A DNA stretch of 64,000 nucleotides from DASVHS01 sp035468985 (GCA_035468985.1 DATISF010000058.1:1-64000), one strand, 5' to 3'. Positions 50,169 through 58,537 are shown, counted from the first letter of the stretch. Program-made: numbers and translations. Notes: generated from the sequence alone by a model not told the origin.

Positions 50169-51048
50169 GGAGCGCGCACTTCTTCGCGCGCTCGGCATCG
50201 TCAGCTTCATCGGACGCCGCATCCCGCTTCGCAGGGGACAGGCCATCGGCCGTTTTCTCGGCTCGCTGGCATGGACCTTTGCGCGCGGCGAGCGAAGAAA
50301 GGCCATGCGGAACATCGAGATCGCGTTCCCCGAATGGACTGACGATCAGCGCCGCCGCGTCATCCGTGCGATGTTCCGACATCTCGGCACTTCGCTGTTC
50401 GAGATCGTGTGGCTTCCCAACATCGACGAGCTCAACGAGCGAACGCGATTCGAAGGAACGGACCGCGTTGTCGATCTCGTGCGCGGCGGCCGCTCGGTCG
50501 TCGTGTTCACCGGCCACTGCGGAAACTGGGAGTGGCTCGCCTACTCCGTCGGCAAGCGTGCTCCGGTGACGGTGCTGCAGCGCGAGAGGACCGAGAGGGG
50601 ACTCGGCGATTTCATCGTCGACATTCGCAAGCAGGCAGGGATCGATACGATCGACCGCGGCTCGACCGCCGCCGGCCGTGAGTTGATTCGCGCGATGCGC
50701 AAGCCGGGGTTCGTGGCCTTCCTCATCGATCAGAGCATTCGCGCCGAAAGCGCCAAGGTACCGTTCTTCGGGAAGCCGGCGCTCACGCCGATCGGCCCGG
50801 CGACGCTCGCCATCCGCACCGAGGCTTACGCCGTGGCCGCGTTCATCGAGCGGCTCGACGACGGCACGCACCTCATCCGGTTCCAGGAGCCGCTGGAGAC
50901 GAAGCGCGGCGACGACCCGATCGAGCTCACCGCACGAATGACGCGCGCGATCGAGGAGCAGGTTCGCCGCGTTCCCGAGCAATGGGTCTGGATGCACGAC
51001 CGCTGGCGCGACCGCCCGAAGTGGGACGTCGGATCAACCGCGTTGTAG
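50140..51048 (+). CDS. Lysophospholipid acyltransferase family (LpxL/HtrB-like)
   Basis: A 302-residue membrane-associated acyltransferase that adds secondary acyl chains to lipid A precursors. The catalytic HxxxxE is in TGHCGNWEWLAY (about residue 125). LGTSLFEIVWLP, FLIDQSIRAESAKVPFFGKP and the closing EQWVWMHDRWRDRP are the remaining family signatures. GTG 50140 follows AGGA by seven bases and overlaps kdsC by 29. The pair kdsC-acyltransferase suggests the cell makes KDO-containing lipid A, despite the divergent phylum. Confidence 0.9.
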   Translation: MAGPKLRAFRERALLRALGIVSFIGRRIPLRRGQAIGRFLGSLAWTFARGERRKAMRNIEIAFPEWTDDQRRRVIRAMFRHLGTSLFEIVWLPNIDELNERTRFEGTDRVVDLVRGGRSVVVFTGHCGNWEWLAYSVGKRAPVTVLQRERTERGLGDFIVDIRKQAGIDTIDRGSTAAGRELIRAMRKPGFVAFLIDQSIRAESAKVPFFGKPALTPIGPATLAIRTEAYAVAAFIERLDDGTHLIRFQEPLETKRGDDPIELTARMTRAIEEQVRRVPEQWVWMHDRWRDRPKWDVGSTAL

Positions 51049-51067
51049 CCCGCAACCACCAAACGGA

Positions 51068-51397
51068 TCACTTTCCGCACGGCTTCGATTCGCGCTCGTC
51101 GAGCAGCGCGGTCACATTCGTCGGAACATCGGCGCTGACGAACAGCTCGCGCGTCCAGGACTGGTAACGCTGACGGGACAGTTCGATCTTGTGAACGCCC
51201 GGCGAGAGGCGGTACGGCAATGGCGTCGTCCCCACGAACACGCCATCGACACGGACCTCGGCGAACTCGGGACGCGAATTGAATTGGACCGAGATGAGGC
51301 GCGGCTCCGTCTTCTCGCTCTGCGCCGCGGCGGCGAGCGGAATCAGAAGCAATGCCAGGATGGATACGAGTGCGACGAGCCGAAGACGATTGCCCAT
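51068..51397 (-). CDS. Exported PEGA-domain protein
   Basis: A 109-residue protein with a signal peptide (residues 1-25, LVALVSILALLLIPLAAAAQ). A single PEGA-like domain follows (about 35-95): ISVQFNSRPEFAEVRVDGVF then VGTTPLPYRLSPGVHKIELS. PEGA modules bind carbohydrate or protein surfaces and usually accompany signalling or cell-wall proteins. Here the domain stands alone. The two C-terminal Cys/Lys residues show nothing special. Confidence 0.83.
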   Translation of the reverse strand: MGNRLRLVALVSILALLLIPLAAAAQSEKTEPRLISVQFNSRPEFAEVRVDGVFVGTTPLPYRLSPGVHKIELSRQRYQSWTRELFVSADVPTNVTALLDERESKPCGK

Positions 51398-51448
51398 GTG
51401 ATCCTCCGATCACACGCTTTGACTGACGCCGCGCCGCCGAAGTTTCGG

Positions 51449-51877
51449 CTACTTCGTTTCGCAGACCGGCCCGCCGGGGCCGTCGAACACGATCTTCCAC
51501 GTTCCGTCGCTCTGCCGCTGCCAGATCGACGAGTAGTTGCCGATGTGCTTTCCCTCGGCGTCATAGACCGGACCGGTCGAGAGCCCCAGATCTCCTTTCG
51601 CGTTCACCACAACGCGCTCGGGCTCCCAGCGGAACGGAGCCTTCTCCGGCTTCAGATACTCGGTCCAGACTTTCACGACTTCCGCTTTCCCGGCCAGTAT
51701 CCGCTTCGGACCGAGGAAGTTCGCGTCGTCGGTGACGAAGCTGAAGAACTTCGCGGCATCGCGATCGGCGAATGCTTTGGCAAAGCCGATCTCGGTCTGC
51801 CGGACTTCGTCGGCGCGATCGGCGGCGTAGGCAGAAGATGCGATCAGCAGGGCGAGGAGGATCGTGAGCTTTTTCAT
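51449..51877 (-). CDS. Exported NTF2-like (DUF4440 type) protein
   Basis: A 142-residue protein with a signal peptide (MKKLTILLALLIASSAYAA) and one NTF2-like domain: EVRQTEIGFAKAFADRDAAK, FFSFVTDDANFLGPKRILAG and SSIWQRQSDGTWKIVFDGPG. It belongs to the same fold class as the protein at 30280-30762, though the two are not close. ATG 51877 overlaps the proline dehydrogenase gene by four bases. Its role is unknown. Confidence 0.8.
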   Translation of the reverse strand: MKKLTILLALLIASSAYAADRADEVRQTEIGFAKAFADRDAAKFFSFVTDDANFLGPKRILAGKAEVVKVWTEYLKPEKAPFRWEPERVVVNAKGDLGLSTGPVYDAEGKHIGNYSSIWQRQSDGTWKIVFDGPGGPVCETK

Positions 51878-52794
51878 CGTCGAAATAGATTCCTCAGAAT
51901 GAAGAACACGTTGGCTGGCCGCTCGGCCAGACGCCGCATCAGGTATGGATACCACTCCGTCCCGAACGGGATGTAGACGCGCATCCGCCATCCGTCGCGC
52001 ACGAGCTGCTGCTGCAGTTCGCGGCGCACGCCGTACAACATCTGGAACTCGAACTTGTCGGGACCGATGTTCTCGGCACGCGCGAATGCGATCGTGGCGT
52101 CGATCATGTTCGGATCATGCGTGGCGATGCCGTGGTAGACGCCGCTCCTCAGCATGATCTTCATCAGATTCACGAAATTCGCATCGACCTCGGACTTCTC
52201 CGGAAAGGCGATCTCCGGCGGCTCCTTGTAGGCGCCCTTGCACAGCCGGATGCGGATTCCGTCCGCGCAGAGCGAACGCACGTCGTCCTCGCTGCGGCGA
52301 AGGTACGACTGAATCACCGCACCGACATGACCGGCGTTGCCCGGACGGCGATGGAGCTCGCGAACGACAGCGAGCGTCTTGTCGGTGTATGGCGAGCCTT
52401 CCATGTCCACGCGAACGAAGCTGTCGAGGCGCGCGGCGTGCGCGACGAGCTCGTCGACCAGCCGGCGGGACATCGTCTCGTCGACGTCGAGGCCCATGTG
52501 CGTCAGCTTGAGGCTGACGTTCGCGTTGAGCTTTCGCGCGGCGATGGCGTCGAGCAGCTCGTGATAGAGCTTCGCGCTGTGCCTCGATTCCTCGGCGTTC
52601 GTGACGTTCTCGCCGAGGTTGTCGATGCTGACGCTCATGCCGAGGGCGTTTCGTGCAGCGGTGGCTTCGAGCGCGTCGTCCACCGCCGTTCCTGCCACGA
52701 AGCGGCGGGACATGAGGCGGCCGATGCGGGAGCGCTCGGCGATCCCGCGGAGGAAGCGGCTTTCGGAGAGGAAGATGAAGAAGGCGCGGAACAA
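51874..52794 (-). CDS. Proline dehydrogenase
   Basis: A 306-residue FAD-dependent proline dehydrogenase of the short monofunctional type, converting proline to pyrroline-5-carboxylate. NANVSLKLTHMGLDV, FVRVDMEGSPYTDKTL, VIQSYLRRSEDD, IRLCKGAYKEP, IATHDPNMI and FEFQMLYGVRRELQQQL are the barrel strands and substrate/FAD motifs in order, with the RxxR-like YLMRRLAERP near the end. The start is TTG 52794. The upstream comF gene is 20 bases away. Together with the exported X-Pro hydrolases it points to use of proline-rich peptides. Confidence 0.92.
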   Translation of the reverse strand: MFRAFFIFLSESRFLRGIAERSRIGRLMSRRFVAGTAVDDALEATAARNALGMSVSIDNLGENVTNAEESRHSAKLYHELLDAIAARKLNANVSLKLTHMGLDVDETMSRRLVDELVAHAARLDSFVRVDMEGSPYTDKTLAVVRELHRRPGNAGHVGAVIQSYLRRSEDDVRSLCADGIRIRLCKGAYKEPPEIAFPEKSEVDANFVNLMKIMLRSGVYHGIATHDPNMIDATIAFARAENIGPDKFEFQMLYGVRRELQQQLVRDGWRMRVYIPFGTEWYPYLMRRLAERPANVFFILRNLFRR

Positions 52795-52814
52795 ACGGCG
52801 CGCATTCTACAAAA

Positions 52815-53552
52815 TCAGACGGCTTTCGCCACGGTGACAGCGCACACACGCGACGCACCCTGAGCGAGGAGCTCGCGGGCGCAGGCCCGAACGGTCTCGG
52901 CCGTAGTGCAGATGTCGTCGACGACGAGGATGGCCTTCCCGGGAGCGCCGGGCGAGGCCATGAATGCCCGCCGGACGTTCGCCGCACGTGCTCCGCGCGA
53001 CAACATCGATTGCGTCGCCGTCTCCTCCGGCTTGGTCAGCAGGTCCGGCTCGCAGCGCACTCCGATCCGCCTCGCCAGCGCGGATCCGAGGAGCTGCGCC
53101 TGGTTGTAGCCGCGGCGGCGCTCCTTCGAGCGGTGCATCGGGACGGGAACGACGGCATCGAATCCGAGGTCGCCCCGCGCCAGCAGCGTCTCGTGCAGCA
53201 GCTCCGCGAGAGGAGCGTCGAGAAAATCGTGATGCTCGAACTTGAATGCGTGCAGGAGCCGTTCGAGGCCGCCGCGATATTCACCCCAGGCATCGCACCA
53301 GTCGGAGGGAAGCGGGTCGACGCTGCACGAGATGCAGCTCTCGCCCGCCGGCAGCGGCAAGGCACACGATCGGCATTTTGCCGACTCGATGCGCGGGAGC
53401 GAGGACCAACAGGAGCGGCAGCAGGAGGCCACCCGGTCGCGCCACGGAAGCTCGCGGCCGCAGACGACGCACCACGACGGCAGAACGATTCGGAGCGCCT
53501 CACGTCCAATGATCGACAGCGCGCTGCTCAGGCTCGTCTGCACGCGCAACAT
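52815..53552 (-). CDS. comF: ComF family phosphoribosyltransferase-like protein
   Basis: A 245-residue ComF protein. An N-terminal zinc-ribbon region (CVVCGRELPWRDRVASC, CRSC, CRSCALPL, CISC) is followed by a PRTase domain with the PRPP loop AILVVDDICTTAETVRACA (about residue 195). FDAVVPVPMHRSKERRRGYN is the second signature. In naturally competent bacteria ComF supports DNA uptake after entry; elsewhere its role is unclear. ATG 53552 (MLRVQTSL) is preferred over longer forms that cross the divergent gene's promoter. Confidence 0.92.
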   Translation of the reverse strand: MLRVQTSLSSALSIIGREALRIVLPSWCVVCGRELPWRDRVASCCRSCWSSLPRIESAKCRSCALPLPAGESCISCSVDPLPSDWCDAWGEYRGGLERLLHAFKFEHHDFLDAPLAELLHETLLARGDLGFDAVVPVPMHRSKERRRGYNQAQLLGSALARRIGVRCEPDLLTKPEETATQSMLSRGARAANVRRAFMASPGAPGKAILVVDDICTTAETVRACARELLAQGASRVCAVTVAKAV

Positions 53553-53603
53553 TGTACTGACAAGGAGTTGTGACCCATGTACCCATCGCTTATAGTGCCG
53601 GCC

Positions 53604-54176
53604 ATGAGAAGAACCGCATTCCTGCTGGCGATTTCGCTCATCTCGGCCGTGCCCCTCGCCGCGCAGACGACCGAGTTCGGAGTGCTCTTTGGAGGCAGCA
53701 AGCGCGTGGTCAAGAGTGGCCAGGCTGCCCCGGGAGCCAATCTCCAGAATCCGGGCTTCAGCCTTTCCAACTCCTCGGTCGACCTCTACTACGCGGTTCA
53801 GGTCGACCCCGGCGCGATGTTCAAGGTGCAGGTCGGCCGCATCGACGGTCCGGTCGCGATCCGCGAGACCAATGCCGCCGGCGACGTCGTGCGCCGCGAT
53901 GTCGATGGCGAAGTGCAGCACGCGGAGGGCCTGGTCGAGTATCGCTTCTCCGAACCGTTCGGCTCGACCGGCCTGTTCGCCGGCGTCGGTGTCTATCGGC
54001 ATCAGGCGTCCGGCTTCACCTCGACGACCGATTACGGTTTCCCGATCGGCCTGACGGGCGATTTTCCGATGACGCGCCGATACGGATTGATCGTCGCCGC
54101 GACGTACCACTTCACGAACGCCGATTTCCGGCCGCGGTATCTGACGCTGTCGGGCGGGTTGCGACTGGCGTTCTAG
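53604..54176 (+). CDS. Small outer-membrane beta-barrel-like protein
   Basis: A 190-residue protein with a signal peptide (MRRTAFLLAISLISAVPLAA) and an alternating beta-strand pattern, such as DLYYAVQVDPGAMFKVQVGR and RYGLIVAATYHFTN, ending LSGGLRLAF* with the terminal Phe expected for outer-membrane insertion. It resembles OmpW/OMP_b-brl barrels of eight strands. ATG 53604 gives a normal signal peptide. The TAG stop (54174-54176) lies in a CTAG that begins a hairpin element. Confidence 0.8.
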   Translation: MRRTAFLLAISLISAVPLAAQTTEFGVLFGGSKRVVKSGQAAPGANLQNPGFSLSNSSVDLYYAVQVDPGAMFKVQVGRIDGPVAIRETNAAGDVVRRDVDGEVQHAEGLVEYRFSEPFGSTGLFAGVGVYRHQASGFTSTTDYGFPIGLTGDFPMTRRYGLIVAATYHFTNADFRPRYLTLSGGLRLAF

Positions 54177-54248
54177 CGTCCTGTAATCGGGAAATCGGTA
54201 CTAGATCGCGCCGCAATCGGCGGCGAGCGCAAGGCGCGCCGACGCTAG
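54173..54248. repeat. CTAGCGTC...GACGCTAG hairpin element
   Basis: The termini CTAGCGTC (54173-54180) and GACGCTAG (54241-54248) are perfect inverted repeats ending in CTAG at both ends. The following 80 bases (to about 54330) resemble one arm of the 271-base element (shared GTCGAGGAGGCGCAACGCAGC-like block) in degraded form. The left CTAG holds the stop codon of the beta-barrel gene. Confidence 0.7.
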
Positions 54249-54353
54249 GCATCGTGGTGACGACGTCGAGGAGGCGCAACGCAGCGATCGCCGTCGAAAG
54301 CAAGCGAGATGGTATCGATTTCTCGATGACGGGACACGAGGGAACCTCTGCGC

Positions 54354-54440
54354 CAGTCGTCATCCTGAGTCGGCGAAGCGCGACGAAGGATCTCAGCATG
54401 CGAAAACGCGGCGATTTCGAGATCCTTCGCCTCTCTTCGC
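54354..54440. repeat. REP-like repeat, partial copy
   Basis: Half B in reverse orientation (GTCATCCTGAGTCGGCGAAG...GGATCTCAGCATGCG) is followed by the start of half A (TTTCGAGATCCTTCGCC). The copy breaks off at about 54440, where a gene remnant begins. Confidence 0.8.
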
Positions 54441-54442
54441 GG

Positions 54443-54538
54443 ATTGCGGGAACTCATCAGGAGGCGGGTGTCTCGGGATTCAGTCCGGTGATCGACGGGC
54501 GCAGCGTCATGCTCGAGATGCGCTACAGCATCCGCTAG
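54443..54538 (+). pseudogene. C-terminal remnant of an unidentified gene
   Basis: From about 54443 the frame reads RIAGTHQEAGVSGFSPVIDG then RSVMLEMRYSIR, ending with TAG at 54536-54538. Codon use and the beta-strand-like end (MLEMRYSIR) look like the tail of an outer-membrane protein, possibly a TonB-dependent receptor, joined to a repeat where the rest of the gene should be. The stop lies in a CTAG that opens the next REP-like unit. The identification is weak. Confidence 0.4.
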
Positions 54539-54676
54539 AACCTCTGCGCAAGTCGTCATCCTGAGTCGGCGAAGCGCGACGAAGGATCTCAGCATGCGAA
54601 AACGCCTGCCATTTCGAGATCCTTCGCCGTCTTCGCGGCTCAGGATGACGTGAACAACGACTTGTTCAGAGCTCCA
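54535..54676. repeat. REP-like repeat, complete unit (reverse orientation)
   Basis: Opens CTAGAACCTCTGCGCAAGTCG, then half B (CATCCTGAGTCGGCGAAGCG) and the inverted half A (GATCCTTCGCCGTCTTCGCG), and closes with AACAACGACTTGTTCAGAGC. It is the same family as the units at 46367-46659, read from the other strand. Confidence 0.9.
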
Positions 54677-54678
54677 CG

Positions 54679-54951
54679 AGTGTGGCGTGTCGCAAACAGA
54701 CCGGCTTTCGTTGCGGCCACCCAGGGGCCAGATGCGAGGCGCCGCGACGAAGGCGTTGCGGGACATCGTCGAGGAGCGCCAACGCAGCAGATGGCCCCTC
54801 GCCGCCCGCAACCCTTCGGGCTGGTGCCGGTTGCGGCCGATCTGCGGCGTTGCTCGTCGTCGATGCCACTGCATCGCCTCCTCCTCGCGCCTTGCATCTC
54901 GGCCGCAAGCGGCACCAGCGAAAGTCGGTCGATTGCGACACGCGACACTAG
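54679..54951. repeat. 271-bp giant imperfect palindrome (long form)
   Basis: The terminal arms AGTGTGGCGTGTCGCAA (54679-54695) and TTGCGACACGCGACACT (54933-54949) pair with one mismatch. Inside them GACCGGCTTTCG/CGAAAGTCGGTC, AGATGCGAGGCGC/GCGCCTTGCATCT and further blocks pair, so the whole element folds into one hairpin of about 130 base pairs with interruptions. The centre (CGCCCGCAACCCTTCGGGCTGG) matches the short element at 11205-11296. The right end CTAG holds the stop codon of the kinase gene. Confidence 0.88.
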
Positions 54952-57563
54952 TCCGCGGGCGACCAGCGGCTGATCACGCGGATCGGCGGCGACGCGCCGG
55001 CGTCGCTCCAATACACCAGGACGAAGCGCTTTCCGTCGGGCATCAACTCGAATGTGTAGATCAGTTCCCGGGCTTCGAAGAGCGGCCGCGGATCGGACGT
55101 ATCGCCGTTCGGAGCGACATCGCATTCGTACAGCGTCCGATGTTTCGTGAAATACAGCTTCCTCCCGTCACGCGACCAGCGCGGGGCATTCGTGACGCCG
55201 ATCGTCGTGACCTGGCTCGACTTTCCGTTCGGGAATTGGCGCAGATAGACCTCGTAGGCACCCGACCCGTCGGACAAGTAGACGATCCACCTGCCGTCCG
55301 GAGAGAACGCTCCGTTTCCGTCGTGCGCGGGCGTGGCCACGAAAGGGAACGATTTCCGATCGGCCAAAGACATCATCCACAGGTCAGTTTTTGTCGCGGG
55401 GGCGTCCTGCTCGGTCGTATACGACAGGAACCGGCCATCGGGCGAGACGCCCCAGGGAGCCTGATAATTGGGCGCCGCGACGACGCGCACGTCGGGGCTG
55501 CTGCCATCGAGCCTCTTCTCGAAAATGTCGGGAACGCCGTAACGATCGGACTCGTAGTAGAGGTGTTTGCCGTCAGGCGAGACGACCGGTTCGGCTTCTT
55601 CTTCCGGGTCGAACGTCAGCCGCGTTTTCGTCGGACGTGTCAAACCGTGTTCCCAGATGTCGGGCGTTCCGATTTTCGGATCGACCCTTGCCACGTAGAT
55701 GCGCGAGGCATCGGGAGCGACGGCGATGTGATCGTAGATGTTGTCGGCGGAAAGGATCGTGGACAGCTCGCGGCCGCCGAGGTCCGTGATGGCCACGCTC
55801 GTGGCATGCTGGAGACCCACTGCGGAGATCATTCCGGCATCGGAGATCGCAAAACTCGCCCCTCCGGTCGGCTGGAAATAGAACACATCGTCGAGGACAG
55901 GCTTCGGCTCGCCGGTGAACTTCAGGCTCTTCGCATCGAATGATTGCGCATACAGCGACGCATCGCGTACGAAGAAGAGGTAGCCGTCGTAATACTGAAC
56001 TCGCGATGGGACGCTGCCGACTCGCGTGATCTCGCTCGACCCGAGTGAACCCGCGTACAGCGTATGCGCGCGATCGGGCGAGTCGGTGTTCCGCGTGTAG
56101 GTGATGAAGAGGAAGCGCTTCCCGCCGGGCAGGAATGTCGGAAAGACATGTCCGATCTCATGCTTTGCGGCGTCCGGCTTTGTCAGAACCTCGACGGGGC
56201 CGCCATTCGAGGAAACGCGCTTCAGCGACCCTTCATCTTCACCCCAGACGATCGAGTCACCGCTCCAGGCGATGCCACTCGGCTGGGTGACGATCGTCGC
56301 GAGCACGCGAGGGGTTCCGCCGCTCAGCTCGAGACGCTGCAACTTCCCGTTCGCGATGAACGCGATCGCCCTTCCATCAGGCGACCAGCACGAGTTTTCG
56401 ACGTTGTCAGTACCGTCGAGCGGCTTGGTATCGAATCCATCGAGAGGCCGGATCCACAGCTTCATGTTCAATGTCTTCCGGCTGCGGGCGCCGATGAGCA
56501 TCCGCGTCCCGTCGGGCGAGACGTACGCGCTCTGCGCCGCCATGTACTCGTCGGTCATCCCCGGCAGCGTGAAATGAATATTGACCGGCTTCTGCCTGTG
56601 CGTCGTGACGTAGCCGGCCACGGCAAGCGCAGCAACAACCACGGCTGCCGCGGAAGCCGTCAGCCAACGCAGCCGGAGTTTTCGGCGGTGCGCGACCGGC
56701 GCGGCAATCCCGGCCTGCGATCCAGCATCGCGAATCCACCGCAAGTCTTCGGCGACATCGTGCGCGCTCTGCCACCGATCGTCCGGGTCCTTTGCCAGGC
56801 AACGGTGCACGATGTGCTCGAGCGCGGGAGGCGTGAGCGGCTGCAGCTCGCTGATCGAACGGGGCGTGCCGGAGACGATCGCCGCAATGAGGCTGGTGCG
56901 GTTCTTTCCCTCGAACGCACGCCGGCCGGTGAGCATCTCGTACAGCACGCAGCCGAGGGCGAAGATGTCCGTGCGCGCGTCAGCCGGCAACCCTTCGAGC
57001 TGCTCCGGTGCCATGTACTGGAACGTTCCCAGGATCGTGCCTTCCTGGGTGAGCGATCTCGCGGCGGTGGCATCGTGCGGCGCGGAGCTCTCGACTGCGG
57101 GCTTGATCGATGCCAGACCGAAGTCGAGCAGTTTCGCGCCCGATTTCGCGACCATGACGTTGCCCGGTTTCAGATCGCGGTGGATGATTCCGCTGCGATG
57201 GGCCTTGTCGAGGGCGTCGGCGATCTCGGTGCCGTATCGCAGCACCTGATCGAGCGGCAGCGGGCCGCGACCGATGCGATCGGCGAGCGACTCACCCTCG
57301 ATGAGCTCCATGACGAGGTAATCGTCGCCGACGTCGTAGAGCTGGCAGATGTTCGGATGATTCAGCTGAGAGATGGCTTTCGCCTCGCGTTCGAAGCGGA
57401 GCTTGAGCTGTGCGTTCTTGGCCAGTTCCGCCGGCAAGACCTTGACGGCAACGCTCCGGTCGAGCCGCGTATCGCGGGCTCGCCAGACCTCACCCATGCC
57501 GCCCGCGCCGATCGGCGCGACGACCTCATACGGTCCCAGCCTGCTCCCACTCGAAATTGGCAC
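54948..57563 (-). CDS. Ser/Thr protein kinase with PD40/WD40-like propeller
   Basis: An 871-residue signalling protein. The cytoplasmic kinase domain (about residues 8-275) has GAGGMGEVW, VAVKVLP (Lys), HRDLKPGNVMV, DFGLAS and APEQLEG, so it should be active. A membrane helix (about 305-325, ASAAAVVVAALAVAGYV) leads to an extracytoplasmic beta-propeller with repeated PDG blades (SPDGTRMLI, SPDGRAIAF, SPDGKHLYY, SPDGRFLSY, SPDGRWIVY). This architecture is abundant in Acidobacteriota. GTG 57563 (VPISSGSRLGPYEV) was chosen because upstream residues are not conserved. The stop lies in the CTAG of the 271-base element. Confidence 0.9.
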   Translation of the reverse strand: MPISSGSRLGPYEVVAPIGAGGMGEVWRARDTRLDRSVAVKVLPAELAKNAQLKLRFEREAKAISQLNHPNICQLYDVGDDYLVMELIEGESLADRIGRGPLPLDQVLRYGTEIADALDKAHRSGIIHRDLKPGNVMVAKSGAKLLDFGLASIKPAVESSAPHDATAARSLTQEGTILGTFQYMAPEQLEGLPADARTDIFALGCVLYEMLTGRRAFEGKNRTSLIAAIVSGTPRSISELQPLTPPALEHIVHRCLAKDPDDRWQSAHDVAEDLRWIRDAGSQAGIAAPVAHRRKLRLRWLTASAAAVVVAALAVAGYVTTHRQKPVNIHFTLPGMTDEYMAAQSAYVSPDGTRMLIGARSRKTLNMKLWIRPLDGFDTKPLDGTDNVENSCWSPDGRAIAFIANGKLQRLELSGGTPRVLATIVTQPSGIAWSGDSIVWGEDEGSLKRVSSNGGPVEVLTKPDAAKHEIGHVFPTFLPGGKRFLFITYTRNTDSPDRAHTLYAGSLGSSEITRVGSVPSRVQYYDGYLFFVRDASLYAQSFDAKSLKFTGEPKPVLDDVFYFQPTGGASFAISDAGMISAVGLQHATSVAITDLGGRELSTILSADNIYDHIAVAPDASRIYVARVDPKIGTPDIWEHGLTRPTKTRLTFDPEEEAEPVVSPDGKHLYYESDRYGVPDIFEKRLDGSSPDVRVVAAPNYQAPWGVSPDGRFLSYTTEQDAPATKTDLWMMSLADRKSFPFVATPAHDGNGAFSPDGRWIVYLSDGSGAYEVYLRQFPNGKSSQVTTIGVTNAPRWSRDGRKLYFTKHRTLYECDVAPNGDTSDPRPLFEARELIYTFELMPDGKRFVLVYWSDAGASPPIRVISRWSPAD

Positions 57564-57631
57564 GCGGTGACGGGATTTTACCGCGAGACCTAGCACATCT
57601 CTTGCTCTCCTTTTCCCAAGGAGGCATCTCA

Positions 57632-58084
57632 ATGGCTGAACAACGGAACGAGTCGCAGAACGTGCGCGACATCATGACGCCCAATCCGCGGTGCGTGACG
57701 GAGAAGGACAGCGTGCTCGAGGTTGCCCGGATCATGCGCGACCAGGATACTGGCGTGATCCCGGTCGTCGATGGCCGCAAGATCATCGGCCTGGTGACCG
57801 ACCGCGACATCGTCTTGCGCGCGGTCGCCGGCGGCAAAGACATCAACGGCTGCCACGTGAACGAGGTCATGACCAGGCAGGTGCGCTCGGTCAGCGAAGA
57901 CGCATCGGTCCGCGAGGTGCTCGACGTGATGAGCAACGCGCAGATCCGCCGGGTCCCGGTCGTGAATCGCAACAACGAGCTCGTCGGGATCGTCTCGATG
58001 AAGGATCTCGCCACCGAGACCGGCGCCACGGACAAAGTCGGCAAGGCGGTCGAGGAGATCAGCGAAGGACCGTCGAACAACTAG
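57632..58084 (+). CDS. CBS-domain pair protein
   Basis: A 150-residue protein of two CBS motifs: NVRDIMTPNPRCVTEKDSVL, DTGVIPVVDGRKIIGLVTDR DI, then VNEVMTRQVRSVSEDASV and RRVPVVNRNNELVGIVSMKD. It binds adenine nucleotides in related proteins and often appears in stress or general regulatory roles (the BON/CBS 'hypoxia' type). ATG 57632 follows AAGGAGG by seven bases. The TAG stop (58082-58084) lies inside the CTAG that opens the repeat array downstream. Confidence 0.9.
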   Translation: MAEQRNESQNVRDIMTPNPRCVTEKDSVLEVARIMRDQDTGVIPVVDGRKIIGLVTDRDIVLRAVAGGKDINGCHVNEVMTRQVRSVSEDASVREVLDVMSNAQIRRVPVVNRNNELVGIVSMKDLATETGATDKVGKAVEEISEGPSNN

Positions 58085-58515
58085 GGAAGCTCTGCACAGT
58101 CGTCATCCTGAGTCGGCGAAGCGCGACGAAGGATCTCAGGATGCGATAACGCCTGCCATTTCGAGATCCTTCGCCGTCTTCGCGGCTCAGGATGACGTGG
58201 CCAACGACTTGTTCAGAGCTTCCCCTAGAGGTGTACCTCTGCGCAACTCGTCATCCTGAGTCGGCGAAGCGCGACGAAGGATCTCAGGATGCGACAACGC
58301 CTGCCATTTCGAGATCCTTCGCCGTCTTCGCGGCTCAGGATGACGTGGCCAACGACTTGTTCAGAGCTTCCCCTAGAGGTGTACCTCTGCACAGTCGTCG
58401 TCCTGAGTCGGCGAAGCGCGACGAAGGATCTCAGGATGCGATAACGCCTGCCATTTCGAGATCCTTCGCCGTCTTCGCGGCTCAGGATGACGTCAACAAC
58501 GACTTGCGCAGAGGC
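58081..58515. repeat. Three-copy tandem array of REP-like units
   Basis: Three direct copies with a spacing of 147-148 bases (CTCTG...CATCCTGAGTCGGCGAAGCG at about 58090, 58237 and 58385). Each unit is half B, a short CAACGCCTGCCATTT-type spacer, then the inverted half A. The first two end in CAGAGCTTCCCCTAGAGGTG, so CTAG marks the junctions, while the third ends CAGAGGCTCGG. The copies are nearly identical, suggesting recent amplification. Confidence 0.93.
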
Positions 58516-58537
58516 TCGGGGGCCTCGGGCCGCAGAG

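Noticed and set aside
58081..58515. CRISPR array
   Set aside because: The repeats are 147 bp long and contiguous with no unique spacers, and no cas genes are present.
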